Origin: Ichthyophis bannanicus
Lineage: Eukaryota > Chordata > Amphibia > Gymnophiona > Ichthyophiidae
Reading direction: 5' to 3'
DNA length: 64,000 nt
Assembly (NCBI GenBank): GCA_033557465.1
Contig: CM066032.1
Location: 1,315,543,758-1,315,607,757, forward strand
The notes under the pieces are model-generated. The model did no database searches. It was not told where the DNA came from and saw only the letters and a program-made list of their open reading frames with translations. Position numbers and translations under genes: made by a program. This document shows, one piece after another, positions 9,640 to 21,932 of the stretch; position 1 is the stretch's first letter, and each line of letters starts with the position of its first letter.

Positions 9640-11906
9640 GAGTTGTTGGATGGGGGATTCAAGATGGCGGTGGCCAGGCACTAACACTCTGAATCATGTC
9701 TCCTTATACCTAAGAGGAAGGGGAAAGTGAGCAAGAGGCCTCCCCAGGCCGGCAAGACCCCCTTTGGCTTACCTTCTCTTATGTCGGGTACACTCGACCT
9801 TTGTTATTTGATTGGAGCAGCAGCTGGGTGCCTCGGGCAGTTCCCCAGCAGTGTTGATGTAGGGTTGGCATCTTCTTTGGGGCTGGATGTCACTCTTTTG
9901 CCCTAGTCCTGAATACCCCATCCTCCATGCTGGATGGAGGATGGAGCTGTGTTCTGGAAGACCCTAGGGCTAATATCATCCCTGGAGGGTGGGGATGGTG
10001 TGCTCGGTGAGGGCAAGCAACTCAGAGATACTGTAGAATTTGTGGTAATGCCGCTTGGAGGTTTTGGGTACCAATATGGCCAGGGATTCGGCGGCAGTCC
10101 AGGTTGTAGGATATTTGCTCAGTCGGAGTTGGTGGGGCTCCCCAGCCTTCTTCTTCTTCTTTCTCTCTGGAATGCCCAGTGAAATTTACACTTGAAGCCA
10201 TCTGGAGGCTATTTCTAAGCTGGCGGAAGCTGTAGTCTCCCTACTACAGGTCATTTCATTGCAAATCTAAGGTAACATTGCTTCTAAACATAAGAATGCT
10301 GAAGAGATTGGATCATTGAAGATGGCAGCTTCCTGAATTAAAAACTAAGGGCCCAATATTCAAAGCAATTTGCACGGTTTACAGACCTGTAAACTGTGTA
10401 AATGTCGCTTAGAGGGATATTCAGCAGCAGTAACATGGTTAGTGCTGTTGAATATCCCCGAGTAACACCGCTACATGTCCCGATAATAACCATGTAGCAT
10501 CAGGGCATGTTATCAGCATTCCAGGACAAAGTGGAGGTAGCCCCCCGGCGCTAAGCGGCAATGGCGATGTTGCACTGCTGCCCGGTTAGTGGACCGTGGA
10601 TAAAGAGGCGCAGCAAACACTCAATATTGCCACTGCCCGGTTAGCTTCTGCGGCATCTGTGGCTGTGCGGCAATCCCAGATATTCAATGCCGGAGCCACA
10701 TATAACCCCGATATTGAATATCGATGTTTAATGTGAAGTGCCGGAGGTTAGCCACGGTAATCGCACTAGCCGCTGGCGCTGAATATCAGGCCGTAAGTCT
10801 TTCCAAATGCAAGGGAGAGATGATGCCTCGGTTAAAGATACGATTGGGGTAAAATTTAAAATGAAAATCAAGTTAGATCTGCTATTCTTCTAAATTTTTC
10901 TAGAACTTTATTAATATCTGCCAGGGACATGTTTAGATTGTATATGCGGGAGATTCTGAACATTCTGGAAGAAATTTTCCTCGTTTGACTAAGGTGTATT
11001 ACCTTCAGTCTGCTAAGAAAGAATCCTCTGACCAGGGTTCCTGTGGATGGGAATGGATGCTTGAAATATATCTGCCCAAAAACAAGAACCCCAGAGAAAG
11101 GGAGATGAAAAAGTGATACATATGAGTTACAATGTGCAACCCTTCAACCCTTCAACTTGAAAACTATTTAGGAGTGTATAAAGAAGACTGTCGGTAATAA
11201 TGTAATATATCTACCCTTCTTCTTGAGTGGTATTCTAATAAGTGAGAGTCGGTGGGGATTTCCTGGTATTTGTTAAATATTTCTGGCCTGTTGGAGAATT
11301 CTTATATGTAATGCGTGACCCCTTCCATTCTCCTTGTGACTCGTGCATGAATACCTGATAGAGAATGGTTTCTTAAGATTTACTATAAAAAGAGGAATGT
11401 TTCATTAAGTGTCTCTATGTGAGAATCTTCCTGGACTTATCCAGGGAAACTCAGACGAGGAAGAGGGAGTTTCTCACTTCTTAGACCAGAGATTTTACAA
11501 TTGGGAGCCTTGTTTTTTTTCTGACATTTCTGTGTAAATGTTTAGTAAAGTTTCAGGCTAGTAGTTATATTTTTCATGAGCCTTTACAATTGTTAATTTT
11601 CATCATTGCTCGTAGATCCAGCAACGCCTAGGCTGGGCCAGTAGATTCCTGAGCTGGGGGCGTTAGATATTCAGGATAGGTATAGATTTTGAAACCGGCT
11701 TTTAAGTCCTGGCTATGTTTCCTTTTGTGATTTATCTTATGTTTTTTCTTGTGAACTCCCCCTCCTAGGTGTGAAGGCTGATATACAATGAATAGTTTTT
11801 CAATTTTACCTTGAGCCTTTCCTATGCTTGTAATGTTTATTTCACTTCTCCAACAAGTGTGTTAAGCTTGTAAAATGTAAATTAATAAATAATAAATTAA
11901 AAGACA
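9640..11906 (+). mobile_element. L1-like LINE remnant, only ORF1 recognisable
   Basis: The 5' part has 'ggattcaagatggcggtggc', a phrase common at L1 5' ends, followed shortly by an ATG. Degraded frames then resemble L1 ORF1: a heptad-like region near 10190-10330, 'GDMFRLYMREIL' near 10927, and 'VRIFLDLSRETQTRKREFL' near 11423-11480, which resembles the ORF1 C-terminal domain. A T-rich 3' segment and an A-rich tail 'attaataaataataaatt' follow, with no endonuclease or RT between. A separate repeat at about 10343-10795 interrupts it. It is extensively mutated. Confidence 0.5.
10343..10795. repeat. Insertion with inverted 'atattca' ends (MITE-like)
   Basis: It starts 'gggcccaatattcaaagc' and ends 'gctgaatatcaggcc', giving imperfect inverted ends, with internal 'gaatatc' words repeated. 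It splits the L1-like sequence. Similar words occur at 34870-35060 and 44740-44905, probably relatives. The superfamily is not determined. Confidence 0.4.
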
Positions 11907-13139
11907 AATTCAGGAATGCATAGGAATGGAAAACATTTAGGGGTATGTTTACTAAAGGGCACCATTTGCGCTGCTGTCACATTATTGCGCGATAAGGTGC
12001 CTTACCGTGTGACAATGGTGCTTTACCACATGATAAGGTGCCTTATCGTGCGTTAACGTGCTCAGCGGCGCAAATGAGCGTTGAAGGCGGAGAAAGGCTC
12101 CCTGAGGGTCGAGGAAGGCTCCCCAGGGACGGAGAGAAGGGGTCAATGGGTGGAGAGTGGGAGAGGAGAGGCTCCCTGCATACTAACGCTGTGGAATCCG
12201 GGGCTGAAAACTAACGCGAGTGAAACCCTGGCGTTAGAGTAGATTTAAAGGGAAGAGAAACCATTTCCGTCAGCAATGTACAATAAAACCAGGGAAACCC
12301 ACAAAAGGTGATAAGTGTGATACATGTGCACGGAACAAAAGGGCAAATAAACATTGAAAATGACCTGAACAAACTGGAAAAAAACCATAACGTAGCTGGG
12401 CAATAGTGACATTAATGGGAAACATCAAAAAACACTACCAAGAAAGCTAAAAAAAAAAGATATCAATTTTGGAAGGGGCTATGCTCTGTCCCCAATACAA
12501 GGTGAATGATTCCACAGTGAAATAGCGCTGATCAGGGTTCTCCCTTTCTATTGGACATGTTTCCTATGGCATGCACATGTCCTGCAACAGCAGGGCGGGC
12601 ATGTCGGAGTGGGCAAATGGACAGATGCTGGAAAAAGGGACACAGAGGGCTGCAGGCGGCACATGCTGTGGTGCAGCTGGGCCACAGTGCTGACTAGGGT
12701 GATGCCTAGGTGGCCCATACAAATGCTGAAACAGTAGAGCAGCCAGACAGCAACTGATGAGGGCCCAACACGGGCACGAGTGTGTTTCCCACAGTGTCAC
12801 AGTGGATAGTACCCAGCAGGTACCCCCAAGGGTACAGAACATTGGTAGGCGGTGCTGGGGGGAAGCGTGGACATCTATGCCGGCACCCTTACCCCAGAAC
12901 CCGCACCATAGGCAGCCGCCTACCCGCACACTGGATGGCCCGAGACTGCGCACCACCAGCACCACCAGCAGAAGGGCATGTCAGCATGGCAGCAGAGGGG
13001 TACTGGTGGTGGAGGGGGCAGTGGCTGCTGCCCACAGCAGACCATGGCCCAGCCCTGTTTAGGTGGGTGGCGTGCACTGCAACAGACAGGCTCTGTCTGA
13101 CAAACAGTCATGGTATCTCCAGGGAATGCACTGTCTCTG

Positions 13140-13212
13140 TGGCAACACAGTGGTGCAGGGCACACAACCATTGTGTTCAGGAGCAGAAGGTAACAGGTTC
13201 AAGTCTCAGCTG
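13140..13212 (+). repeat. tRNA-derived module in TIR copy 1
   Basis: A box-B-like GGTTCAAGTC at 13196 lies downstream of a box-A-like 'gtggtgcagggca'. The equivalent sequence occurs in TIR copies 2 (minus strand, near 22231-22300) and 3 (near 28480-28565). It does not fold as a functional tRNA. Confidence 0.45.
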
Positions 13213-13364
13213 TGGCTCCCAACAACCCAGTCCCCATGTTTTACCCACCAGTAAAATGTGGTAATACAGACAGAACCTTTAGTGCAGATAATGTAAACAT
13301 GCCCAAAATGCCTACATTTTACCCTATAGAGCACAGACACCATAAACATGCACATTACCTAGAG

Positions 13365-13557
13365 CAGAGTCTCCCAAAAGCAGTCCTGGAGGGCCAAACA
13401 CCATTCAGGTCCCATGCTGTCTCTAATAAAGATGCTTTTGCTGCATTTCTATGCACCGCCCCCATGGTATGCAGATGTATCTCATGCATATTCATTAGGG
13501 ACAGCATGAAAACCCGAACATTGTTTGGCCCACCAGGACTGGAGTTGGGAACCTCTG
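13365..13557. mobile_element. 193-bp hAT miniature inside TIR copy 1
   Basis: It starts CAGAGTCTCCCAAA and ends TTGGGAACCTCTG, flanked by ACCTAGAG and CCCTAGAG (7 of 8 identical). The interior is palindromic around 'gatgtatctcatgcatattc'. The same insertion sits at the matching place in the other two TIR copies. Confidence 0.8.
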
Positions 13558-15207
13558 CCCTAGAGCAGCGGCCAACAGGGGCAGACACACCTGCACCCAC
13601 AGGCTCCATTATCCAAAGCCACCTGGAGAGGCAGGATTTTGGGCCCTGTGTGCATCTCCCAATACTAGCACTTGCATACCTTAGCAATGCCACCCTAAAC
13701 CTGGGAATACAGTACACATCTATCAAAAGGTTGCCATGATTACTGGCAGATAGCAATTCCTAAGTTAAGCACAATTTGCTGATTGAGCTGCATCATAGCA
13801 ACCTTTCTGATGTCTGTGGAGTGTGCTACAGGTCTTGTATCTGACAGTGTTTACCACCCTGGGGAGTGACTCCTACAGTATTGCGTACCATAGCCATGCC
13901 TGCACTGTGCCCAGGACTGGTGCGGTGGCCAGGGCTGCCAAACACCTCTATAGTTGCACAATGATGGCATAGGTGTGGGGAGTGTGTGTCTGTCTATCCA
14001 GTGTGTGGTGGCTGCCAACACCCTCCTCAGCCCACACTGCTAGCACTGTTGCCAGTATTGGCCTGCCAATGTGCGTAATGAGCAAGGTACTGTGTGTATA
14101 GCCCGGACAGGGTGGTCTGGGCAGGAGGCATCTGCACAGGGCATAGGGCAATGGCTGGGATATTGTAGTGCCCGGTCACGACCTGCACAGACAGGGTGGC
14201 CACAGCATGTCCTGCTGGGAGGTCACTCTCACCCTGACTGAACAGTGACCACGGCATGGCTAGGTTCCCCCATAGTGCTATAGGTGGGTTTTCTTTTTTG
14301 GGCCTCAATCACTGACTTGCTTTCTTGGTGGGTGTGCTCACATTCCAGTTTTGGGTGCACACATCTTCTCTGATAACATGCACCATGGACTAGCTAGCAG
14401 ACTGTCTGCAATTTGTATGTGTATGGCTAGAGACTCACTGTGCTTGCTGCTGGAGAATGTCAGGTAGTGGTGGGGGGTAGCTGAGCATTTCCAGGCCTAC
14501 TGTCTGTCTACTATTGCCTTATGGATGTGTTTGGATCTGCAGTGACTGCCCTGTAGGGTGTCTGTTCCCCAGCAGGACTGAGGTTGATGGTCCCCTCTAC
14601 TGCCACCATTGCAGGGATGTAGAATGTGGATCTTTTGGTGGGAGATCCTGTCCCCCACCCAGAGCCCCAGAGGGCAGGTTGGGTGGTATTACACAATCCG
14701 CCTATGGGTGTAAACACCCACCCCCCTCTACCCTGTAACTTAAATCATGTGACCATGGCACCCACACAGGACATGCACTATTCTGTGTGCATCATAGTCC
14801 ACAAAGGCTTGACCTGACTGGTAAATACAGATGGACACAGATGTATCTGCAAGGACTAGCTATCACACACTGGCACTGATGGGGACCTACAGCATAGTCT
14901 GTCTCAGCTAAGTCAGGTGCTGTGGACATGGTGCTGGGTGCCCCACCTCACCCTCAGGGTGAGCACAGTACCCGCACAATGTGACGGTCTGTAGCTACGC
15001 CATGCCAGTAACACACATGGTCAGATCCCCCTACCAGGCCGAGGTGCTGTGGGGGTGCATACCCCATCTTGTGATCATCTGTAGACTGCTGATTTGCATG
15101 TGCAGTGCATCATGGGTATGAGTGGATTAACCCTATCCTAGTAACCACAGCAGTTTGTGTGGTGACTTGCAGTCCTTCTGTAGCCAGCCATGGGTTTGTT
15201 GGTAGGT

Positions 15208-15262
15208 GTAGCCCACTGTTTACTTCACTGCCTGTGGAGCTAGTGGTTATGGGTTTGATCCC
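15208..15262 (+). repeat. tRNA-derived module in TIR copy 1
   Basis: Box A TAGCCCACTGT at 15208 and box B GGTTTGATCCC at 15252 are 44 bases apart, the spacing of a true tRNA gene. The acceptor stem does not pair, so it is tRNA-derived rather than a working tRNA. Confidence 0.5.
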
Positions 15263-15326
15263 ACATTGGGGTTATTTAATATGGCTTTCTGAGGCAGTTT
15301 CTTTTTTTATGTTTAAATTAGTACTG

Positions 15327-15430
15327 CCAGCAACAACACCCTCACAGTGCTGTAACCTTAAGGTGCCTTATAAGGTGCCTTATGGGGCACCTTAAGGTTA
15401 CAGCACTGTGAGGGTGTTTTTGCTGGCAGC
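15327..15430. repeat. About 100-bp hairpin within TIR copy 1
   Basis: 'ccagcaacaacaccctcaca...aaggtgcc' is followed by its near-perfect reverse complement ending '...tgagggtgtttttgctgg'. The central 'aaggtgccttataaggtgcc' word recurs near 18000-18095 and 30595-30800 in the other copies. Confidence 0.7.
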
Positions 15431-15640
15431 ACTGATTTAGTTTAAAAAAGAATATGCTTCAGGCAGCACTGATTTAAAGTAAAAAGGAAAATGCCTCAGA
15501 CAGCACTGATTTAAAGTAAAAAGGATAATGCCTCAGGCAGCACTGCTTTAAAGTAAAATGGATAATGCCTCAGGCAGCACTGCTTTAAATTAAAAAAGAA
15601 CATGCCTCAGGCAGCACTGCTTTAAAGTAAAGGGCAATGC
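15428..15640 (+). repeat. Subterminal tandem repeat of TIR copy 1
   Basis: About four diverged units of roughly 50-60 bp, each containing 'gcagcactg' and 'tttaaa(g/t)taaa', followed by 'aatgcctcag'. It lies about 300 bp inside the right terminus. Confidence 0.7.
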
Positions 15641-15659
15641 CTCAGACAGCCTTACTCAC

Positions 15660-15735
15660 TAGCCCCACTGGGGATTCAAGCTTATGACCCCTGTTTCATG
15701 AGTCAATGTATTAACCATTGTGCTACACCTCTCTT
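15660..15735 (-). repeat. tRNA-derived module in TIR copy 1
   Basis: On the minus strand, box A is in 'gtagcacaatggtta' (15714-15725) and box B is GCTTGAATCCCC (15670-15681), with tRNA-like spacing. It closely resembles the plus-strand module at 17814-17887 in the inverted copy 2, as expected for homologous positions. Confidence 0.55.
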
Positions 15736-15969
15736 GCTATGTTTGTAGGTCAGCATGCCTACTTAAGGCTAATGCGCATTGACATGCCACGGCTCCCTCT
15801 ATCACACGTAAAGGTACCTTATCGGATGCTAACCCAAAATGCTACGTTAAGACCGACATGCCCACTCCTTTTATGGCATCCTGCACACTAACTCCGGCTG
15901 CACGTTAAGACTGCTTAGTAAACATACCCCTTAAAATTAGAATGATCAAATATAGTTTATGCTTTTTTA

Positions 15970-16030
15970 TTTCTTGATATACCACCTTTCTGTCAACTAT
16001 CAAGGCAGTTTACAAAACAGAAAACTAGAA
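15970..16030 (-). repeat. LINE/SINE 3' tail
   Basis: On the minus strand: 'ttgtaaactgccttgatagt...aggtggtatatcaagaaata', a typical L2-type 3' tail. Confidence 0.5.
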
Positions 16031-16109
16031 AATTGGAAATGATAAACACCTATTTCCTCTTAATAACACACCAAGTGCCATGATGGTAAGAGCAAATTAT
16101 TTTACACAA

Positions 16110-16340
16110 AATTCTTTCTGCAACATATCTGCAGATGATACAAAATTATTCAAATTTGTTAAAACACAAGAGGATTGTGAAACATTGCAAGAGGACCTTG
16201 ATAAATTTGGGACTGGGAGTCTAAATGGGAGCTGAAATATAATGTGCACAAGTGCAAAGTTAGGCACGTAAGGAAGAACAACCCAAACTATGGCTACATG
16301 ATGCAAGGTTCCACATTAGGAATTACCACCCAGGAAAAGG
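16110..16340 (+). pseudogene. CR1-like RT fragment
   Basis: The translation includes 'ADDTKLFKFVKTQEDCETLQ', with the RT active-site residues, and shortly after a degraded 'CKVMH...NNPNYGYM' block. Frameshifts and stops are present. It passes at about 16340 into an L2-like fragment with 'SDCLSDIATWMDKTELLI' up to 16406. Confidence 0.65.
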
Positions 16341-16406
16341 ATCATATCTCTGACTGTCTCTCTGACATCGCCACCTGGATGGACAAAACTGAGCTTCTTA
16401 TTGTAA

Positions 16407-17614
16407 CCCCCACAAGGGGTTAAGTTTTTTTACCTGAGAGGGTGTTTTTGTAGCATTGGCAATTGTTGAGTGTCTCATTTGAGGGGAGCTGGAGTATGTT
16501 TTGATCCGGATTGGATCTGTGATGGGAGAGGAGTTGGTCCGGGACGAAAAGTAAATGCATGAGAAAAGATCCGGAGCGGATCAGGCAGATCCGGGTCTCT
16601 CGGATCAAGAGACTGATATCCCACGCTGTGAAATAGCACTTGAGAGTTATTGCAGGTGGAGGTGAAAGCTGAGACTCCAATTTGATTTTAGAAAGGGAGG
16701 TTGGATTTCAGAGGTTTTTTTGGGTAAGGTTAAACTGGTGAAATGTCATAGCGGAGTGCTGTTTTGAGTTAGAAACCTGAGAAAACAGGGTTTAATAGTC
16801 AGTCGGTGATTGTTGGGAAAGGGATAATTTCTTTTGGAATTTATGTTATTTTTCCTGTTTAAATTCAACATAGAATTTTGATACCATTATTTCTTATGGG
16901 AGTTTTAAAAGATAAAAATGGAGATTGTAGCGGCAAAATAGAATTCGTGGCAACTGTTGTTATTAGAATACTGGTGCAAGCATGCTTTTTATTGGCTGTA
17001 GGTTTTCTGATGATGTCATTTTTTGAGTTAGTGTTGTCTGGGGTTACGGCTGAGAAGATGGAAAAGTGAAGAACTATTTGTGAGAGTGAGCAGTTGGTTA
17101 TTATAGGATTTCTTATAAAGGTTAAAGATTTGCTTTCAAAGTAGGAAAATATGGTTGAGTACTACTGAAATAGGTCAGGTATTTTAAAAAGAAAGAAAGC
17201 TGCTTGTGGAAGTGAGAGCAGAAATGTGTTAAACAGAGCTCCTGACTGAGTTTTGTGACAGAGTGACCGGTTTGAATGTGCTTAGGAATTGCACATTTAA
17301 TTACAAAGAGCTGTGTATATACTTATTTACTGTATACTTGACTCTGTTGAAAACTTTTTTTTTTTAAGGTGATGCTAGTAAAAGAGCTCCCTAAAAATAG
17401 GTTTCCTGTTTTGAATGGTCTAAAGGTGACCAGAGTATTGGAATGACTCTGAAGTGAGGATAAGTGTAAAGTAACCTGTTCTAAAGGAAAAGAAAACTGT
17501 TGTTTACTTTACTGCATGTGGAGTAGCACTACTGAAATTGCATAGTGTACTACAAGTTAATTGTACAAAGCATGCTGTAAGGTAGAATGAATCTAGTTAT
17601 TGTGGAATAGACAC
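16407..17614. other. No gene recognised; host sequence of TIR copy 2
   Basis: T- and G-rich sequence without a recognisable domain. The short frame at 16878-17069 is hydrophobic and unsupported. Together with 23482-24480 it forms the interrupted site into which the second large TIR element inserted. The composition is compatible with an old LTR or ERV leader, but I cannot show this. Confidence 0.3.
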
Positions 17615-17813
17615 ATAGGGGTATGTTTACTAAACTGCGTTAGTTTGATTCGCGTTAGGAGCCGCGTTAGAGACAGAAACCCCAAATAAGGACATGGGCG
17701 GTACATCATTGCCGAGAACGCACGCTACAAGGCGCCATAAATGAACAAGCGCTACAGGGCACGTTACCACGCATTAATCTTAAGAAGGCGCGTAGACATG
17801 CAGCCACAGCAAC

Positions 17814-17887
17814 AGAGCTGTAGCACAATGGTTACAACACTGACTGATTGTACAGGGGTTATGGGTTCGATTCCCCAGTGGGCCCAA
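17814..17887 (+). repeat. tRNA-derived module in TIR copy 2
   Basis: Box A TAGCACAATGG (17821-17831) and box B GGTTCGATTCC (17864-17874) are 43 bases apart and both close to consensus. The flanking acceptor arms do not pair, so a functional tRNA is unlikely. The promoter boxes look well preserved. Confidence 0.6.
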
Positions 17888-19811
17888 TGTATAAGGCTGG
17901 CTGAGGCAGCACCCTTTACATTTAAGTAGTGATTGCTGAGGCATTTGACATGTATTTTAATGTGTGCTGCCAGCAAACACACCCTCACGGTGGCATAACC
18001 TAAGGTGCTGCATAACGCACACCATAGGGCACATTATAAAGTGTACTGTCCGCCAAGGCACCCTATAATGTCCCTTATAGGACACCTTATAAGGCTGTGA
18101 ACAAAGCCCTGGCTGGCTGCAGGACTGCACGTCACCACACAAACTGTCTGCTGTGGTTACCAGGATAGGGTTAACCCACCCATACCCATGATGCACTGCA
18201 CATGCAAATCAGCAGTCGAGAGATGGGCACAAGATTGGGTATGCACCCCCACAGCACCTCGGCCAGGTAGGGGGAACAGACCGTGTGTGGTACTGCCACA
18301 GAGTAGCCACAGACAGTCACATTGTGCGGGTATTGTGCCCACCCTGAGGTTGAGGTGGGGCACCCAGCACCATTCATGGCTGAACTATGCCATGCTGCAG
18401 GTCCCCATCAGTGTGTGATAGGTAGTTCCGTTAGACACACCTAGGATTTATCTGTGCCCTGCTTTTTTTCTCTGTCATGTCTAGTCCTTATGGGTGATGA
18501 TGCACCCAGAATAGTGCATATCCTGTGTTGGTGCCATGGTTACCTGCTGTAGGTGAAGGGGGTGTATGGACCCATGGGCAGACCATGTACCACCACACAA
18601 CCCACCCTCTGGAGCTCAGGGTGGGAAACAGGATCACCTACCAATAGATGCACAGTCTACCTCCTGTAATGGCAGCTGTAGAGAGGACCATCAACCCCAG
18701 TCCTGCTGAGAAACAGACAGAGCGGTACACATCCATAACACAGTAGCAGACAGACAGCAGGCCTGGAAATGCTCAGCTGCCCCCCACCATTATCTGACAT
18801 TCTCCAGCAGCAAACCTCCAGCCGCTGCACCCTGCAAGGTGTTGCAGCAAGACCCATACTAGCTGCAGACAGTCCACCAGCTAGCCCATAGGGCATGGTC
18901 CGGGAAGAGCTGCATGTACCCAGAACAGGAATGTCAGCATACACACCAAGCAGATAAATCAGTGATTGGGCCCCAAAAGAAAACCCATATATATATCACA
19001 TGAGAGAATTGTTATAAAGCACTATCGGGGAACCTAGCCATGCCATGGTCACTGCTCAGTCAGGGTGAGAGTGACTGCCCAGCAGGACATGCTATGGCCA
19101 CCCTGTCCATGCAGGTGGTACTGGCCACTAAAATATCCGAGCCATTGCCCTATGCCCTGTGCAGATGCGGCCAGGCCAGGCCACCCTATCCAGGCTTTTC
19201 CCACAGTACCTTGCTCCTCATTATGCACATTGTCAGGCCAATACTGGCAACAGTGCTAGCAGTGTGGGCTGTGGAGGGTGTTGGCAGCCACCACACACTG
19301 GATAGACAGACATACACTCCCCACCCCTATGCCAGCATTGTGCAACTATAGAGGTGTTGGGCAGCCCAGGCCACCACACCAGTCCTGGGCACAGGGCAGG
19401 CATGGCTATGGTACGCAATACTGTAGGAGTCACTCCCCAGGTTGGTAAACACCGTCAGACACAAGACCTGTAGCACACTCCACAGACATCAGAAAGGTTG
19501 CTATGATGCAGCTCACTCAAAATATTGTACTTAACCTAGGAATTGCTATCTGCCAGTAATCATAGCAACCTCTTTAAAGATGTGTACCATATTCCCAGGT
19601 TTAGGGTGGCATTACTAAGGTATGCAAGTGCTAGTATTGGGAGATGCACGCAGAGCCCAAGGTCCTGCCTCTCCAGGAGGCTTTGGATAATGGGGCCTGT
19701 GAGTGCGGGTGTGTCTGCCCCTGTTGGCTGCTGCTCTACGGCAGAGGTTCCCAGCTCCAGTCCTGCGGTGCCAAACACTGTTTGGGTTTTCATGCTGTCC
19801 CTCATGAATAT

Positions 19812-21932
19812 TGTGATAAGGAAGCTTATCATAGTTCAGGAAGGAGCTATAATAGAGGTGAATTGGCTCTGAACAAGCAACCTGTCTTTGCTGGTAGAAA
19901 TAATAAAACAGAATGTTTCCATAAAAGACTACCAGTCCCAGAATGCACCAGGTTTCAAACAGCCACTAGAAGAGCTGAAGTGGGGAAACGTGTGTTCAAT
20001 CAGGAGAACTATGAGGTAATCTCCAATCCCTCATCTCCAAGGGCAGGTCTTGATTCAGCAGAGCTGAGCTGTGCTAGGGTGGAGTATCCCTCTAAGCAGG
20101 TTAAAAGTAAAGCCTATTCTACACAGAATCAGATGGAGCCAGAGCATGAGCATGAAGAGGAGCAGGAGCAGAGGAACCCAGAGCCCAAGGACAGAGAGAG
20201 CAAGAAGCAGCGTGGAAGAAAGAAGAGACAAACATCTTGGAGGTCTAAAGGAGTCCATAGCAGTACGTGTGCTGGGAGTCATTCCAGAGGCAAGCATACT
20301 CCATTGGACTGGGGAAAGCCAGAGGAGTGGGGTTAGAGAGCCAGGAATCCACGGACGGCACCTGTGAGGGAGATGGCTGCATTCGGAAGGGGCCCTAAGA
20401 CCAGTGCAAGAAGGTATGTGAAGAGAGACCCAGTGTCCAGGGATCTTGATTGGAAGGCTGGACATAAAAACTGGACTACATACTGGCCAAGATATCTGGG
20501 GAAGGACCCTAACAGGTTCAGAGAAGAGCCACCAAAATTGTAAAGGGGATGGAAGGATACTCCTATGAAGAAAGGCTAAAAAGGTTAGGGCTCTTTAACC
20601 TGGAAAAGAGACGGCTGAGGGGAGATATGATAGAAGTCTATAAATTAATGAACGGAGTGGAACGGGTAAACGTAGATCGATTGTTTATGTTATCAGAATA
20701 TAGAAAGACTAGGGGACATGCAATGAAGCTACAGGGTAAACTATTTAAGACTAATAAAAGAAAATATTTTTTCACTCAACGTGTAATCAAACTCTGGAAT
20801 TTGTTACCGGAGGATGTAGTTAAGGCTGTTAGTGTAGCTGGGTTTAAAAAAGGTTTGGACAAGTTCCTGGAGGAAAAGTCCATAAACCATTATTAAGAAG
20901 GGACCCAGGATATCAATGCTTAACCCAGTACAAGCATTGTGGAACCTGTGTCTTTTGGGGAAACTGCTAGGTACGTATGACCTAGATTGGCCACTGTTGG
21001 AAACAGGATACTGGGCTTGATGGACCTTGGTCTGACCCAGTATGGCATATCTTATGTTCTTATGTTCTTATGTTAACAGCAATGGAAGCTCAGGTATGAA
21101 CACTGATCTATGCCCTAGCTCTTCACTTGGAAGACAGCAGGGAAACAAGTATTGTCCTGAGAGTGCTCCATTAAGAAATTCCCCTGAACCTGTCTATGAT
21201 ATTGATTCTATGATAGTTGAAGAAGAAGGAGATATTTTAAATGATCAGAGTGAATACATGGATTGCTCTCTATCTAGGCTTCTGTGGTAATATACTTTCA
21301 CAAATACACCAACCATCAAAAAGAAATATATCCTGTTCTTTTATCTACCCAGAATAGTTTACAAGAAAGCTTTTGGGTAAGATTTGAGCCACGTATAGAA
21401 AGTAAACCAGCCAAGAGGTTTGCAGCTGGTTAATTGTTAGCAATTAAGCCGTGCATAATTGCACGTGGGCTCTAAAAGGACACTTCTGGGTGTGTGTGAA
21501 AATACAAGAAGTGATCTTTGAAAAAGAACAGTTTTTGATTACTTTTTGGGTTTTTGGTTTTGTTTTGTTTTTGGAGCACTGCTAAAAGGTATTAGCAGGA
21601 GCCCACAGAAAGACCTTTCTATTCCCATCAAGGTCTTTATTGTTTGATTGATTGCTTAAGAAGTTCAGTTGTTGTTCCTGATTTGTTTTTCCAAAGTATA
21701 ATACTGAAAGCAAGTATCCTTTTGTGCTACCAAGTATATCTGTGTGGGAGAAATAACCCCATAAATAAAATATATTTTCTTTGCTTAACACTCGAGCAAG
21801 CACAACTCATTTATTTGTGAACGGCTGATTCTGGTATGAATGGACTACATTTTCCCACAATCCTTTGCAAGTCATACTAATATTTGCCTTTGCCAAGACT
21901 GTGGACATTCTCACCCAGCGCCCCCGTTTACA
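19812..21932. mobile_element. LTR-type insertion, probably a solo LTR
   Basis: It begins TGTGATAAGG and ends CCGTTTACA, i.e. the TG...CA ends of an LTR. It is flanked by ATAT at 19808-19811 and 21933-21936, a 4-bp duplication fitting gypsy-type integration. It splits an otherwise continuous hAT miniature, which fixes its borders. There is no second LTR, gag or pol, so a solo LTR is the simplest reading. An AATAAA lies near its right end (about 21764). A CR1 fragment (20513-21075) is nested within. A frame at 19860-20336 rich in Glu and Arg has no recognised domain. Confidence 0.65.
20513..21075 (+). pseudogene. CR1-like LINE 3' end, 5'-truncated
   Basis: The 115-residue frame at 20549-20896 is the C-terminal part of a CR1-type ORF2: '[20 protein letters not shown]', then '[14 protein letters not shown]', '[20 protein letters not shown]' and '[13 protein letters not shown]'. 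The 3' UTR ends in tandem copies of the octamer ATGTTCTT, the kind of short 3' repeat used by CR1 elements. The same family occurs inverted at 58936-59590. Confidence 0.85.

Larger units (their letters stand above)
11940..15930 (+). mobile_element. Large TIR element, copy 1 (3991 bp)
   Basis: The termini are GGGGTATGTTTACTAA and its reverse complement, flanked by TTA at 11937-11939 and 15931-15933. The subterminal left part repeats 'ataaggtgcctta' and 'gttaacg' words. The interior shares segments with the copies at 17618 and 27207, contains a hAT miniature (13365-13557), three tRNA-like modules and a tandem array (15428-15640). No transposase-like frame is present. Open frames such as 12782-13264 follow shared repeat sequence and have no domain. 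3-bp duplications suggest PIF/Harbinger, but they are not the usual TWA in all copies, so the superfamily is left open. Confidence 0.8.

Noticed and set aside
12564..13264. Long open frames on both strands (133 and 160 residues)
   Set aside because: They follow repeat sequence shared with the other two large TIR copies, overlap on opposite strands, and show no domain or codon-level conservation between copies.
17814..17887. A functional tRNA gene
   Set aside because: A and B boxes are good, but the acceptor stem does not pair and no convincing anticodon arm forms; better described as tRNA-derived.
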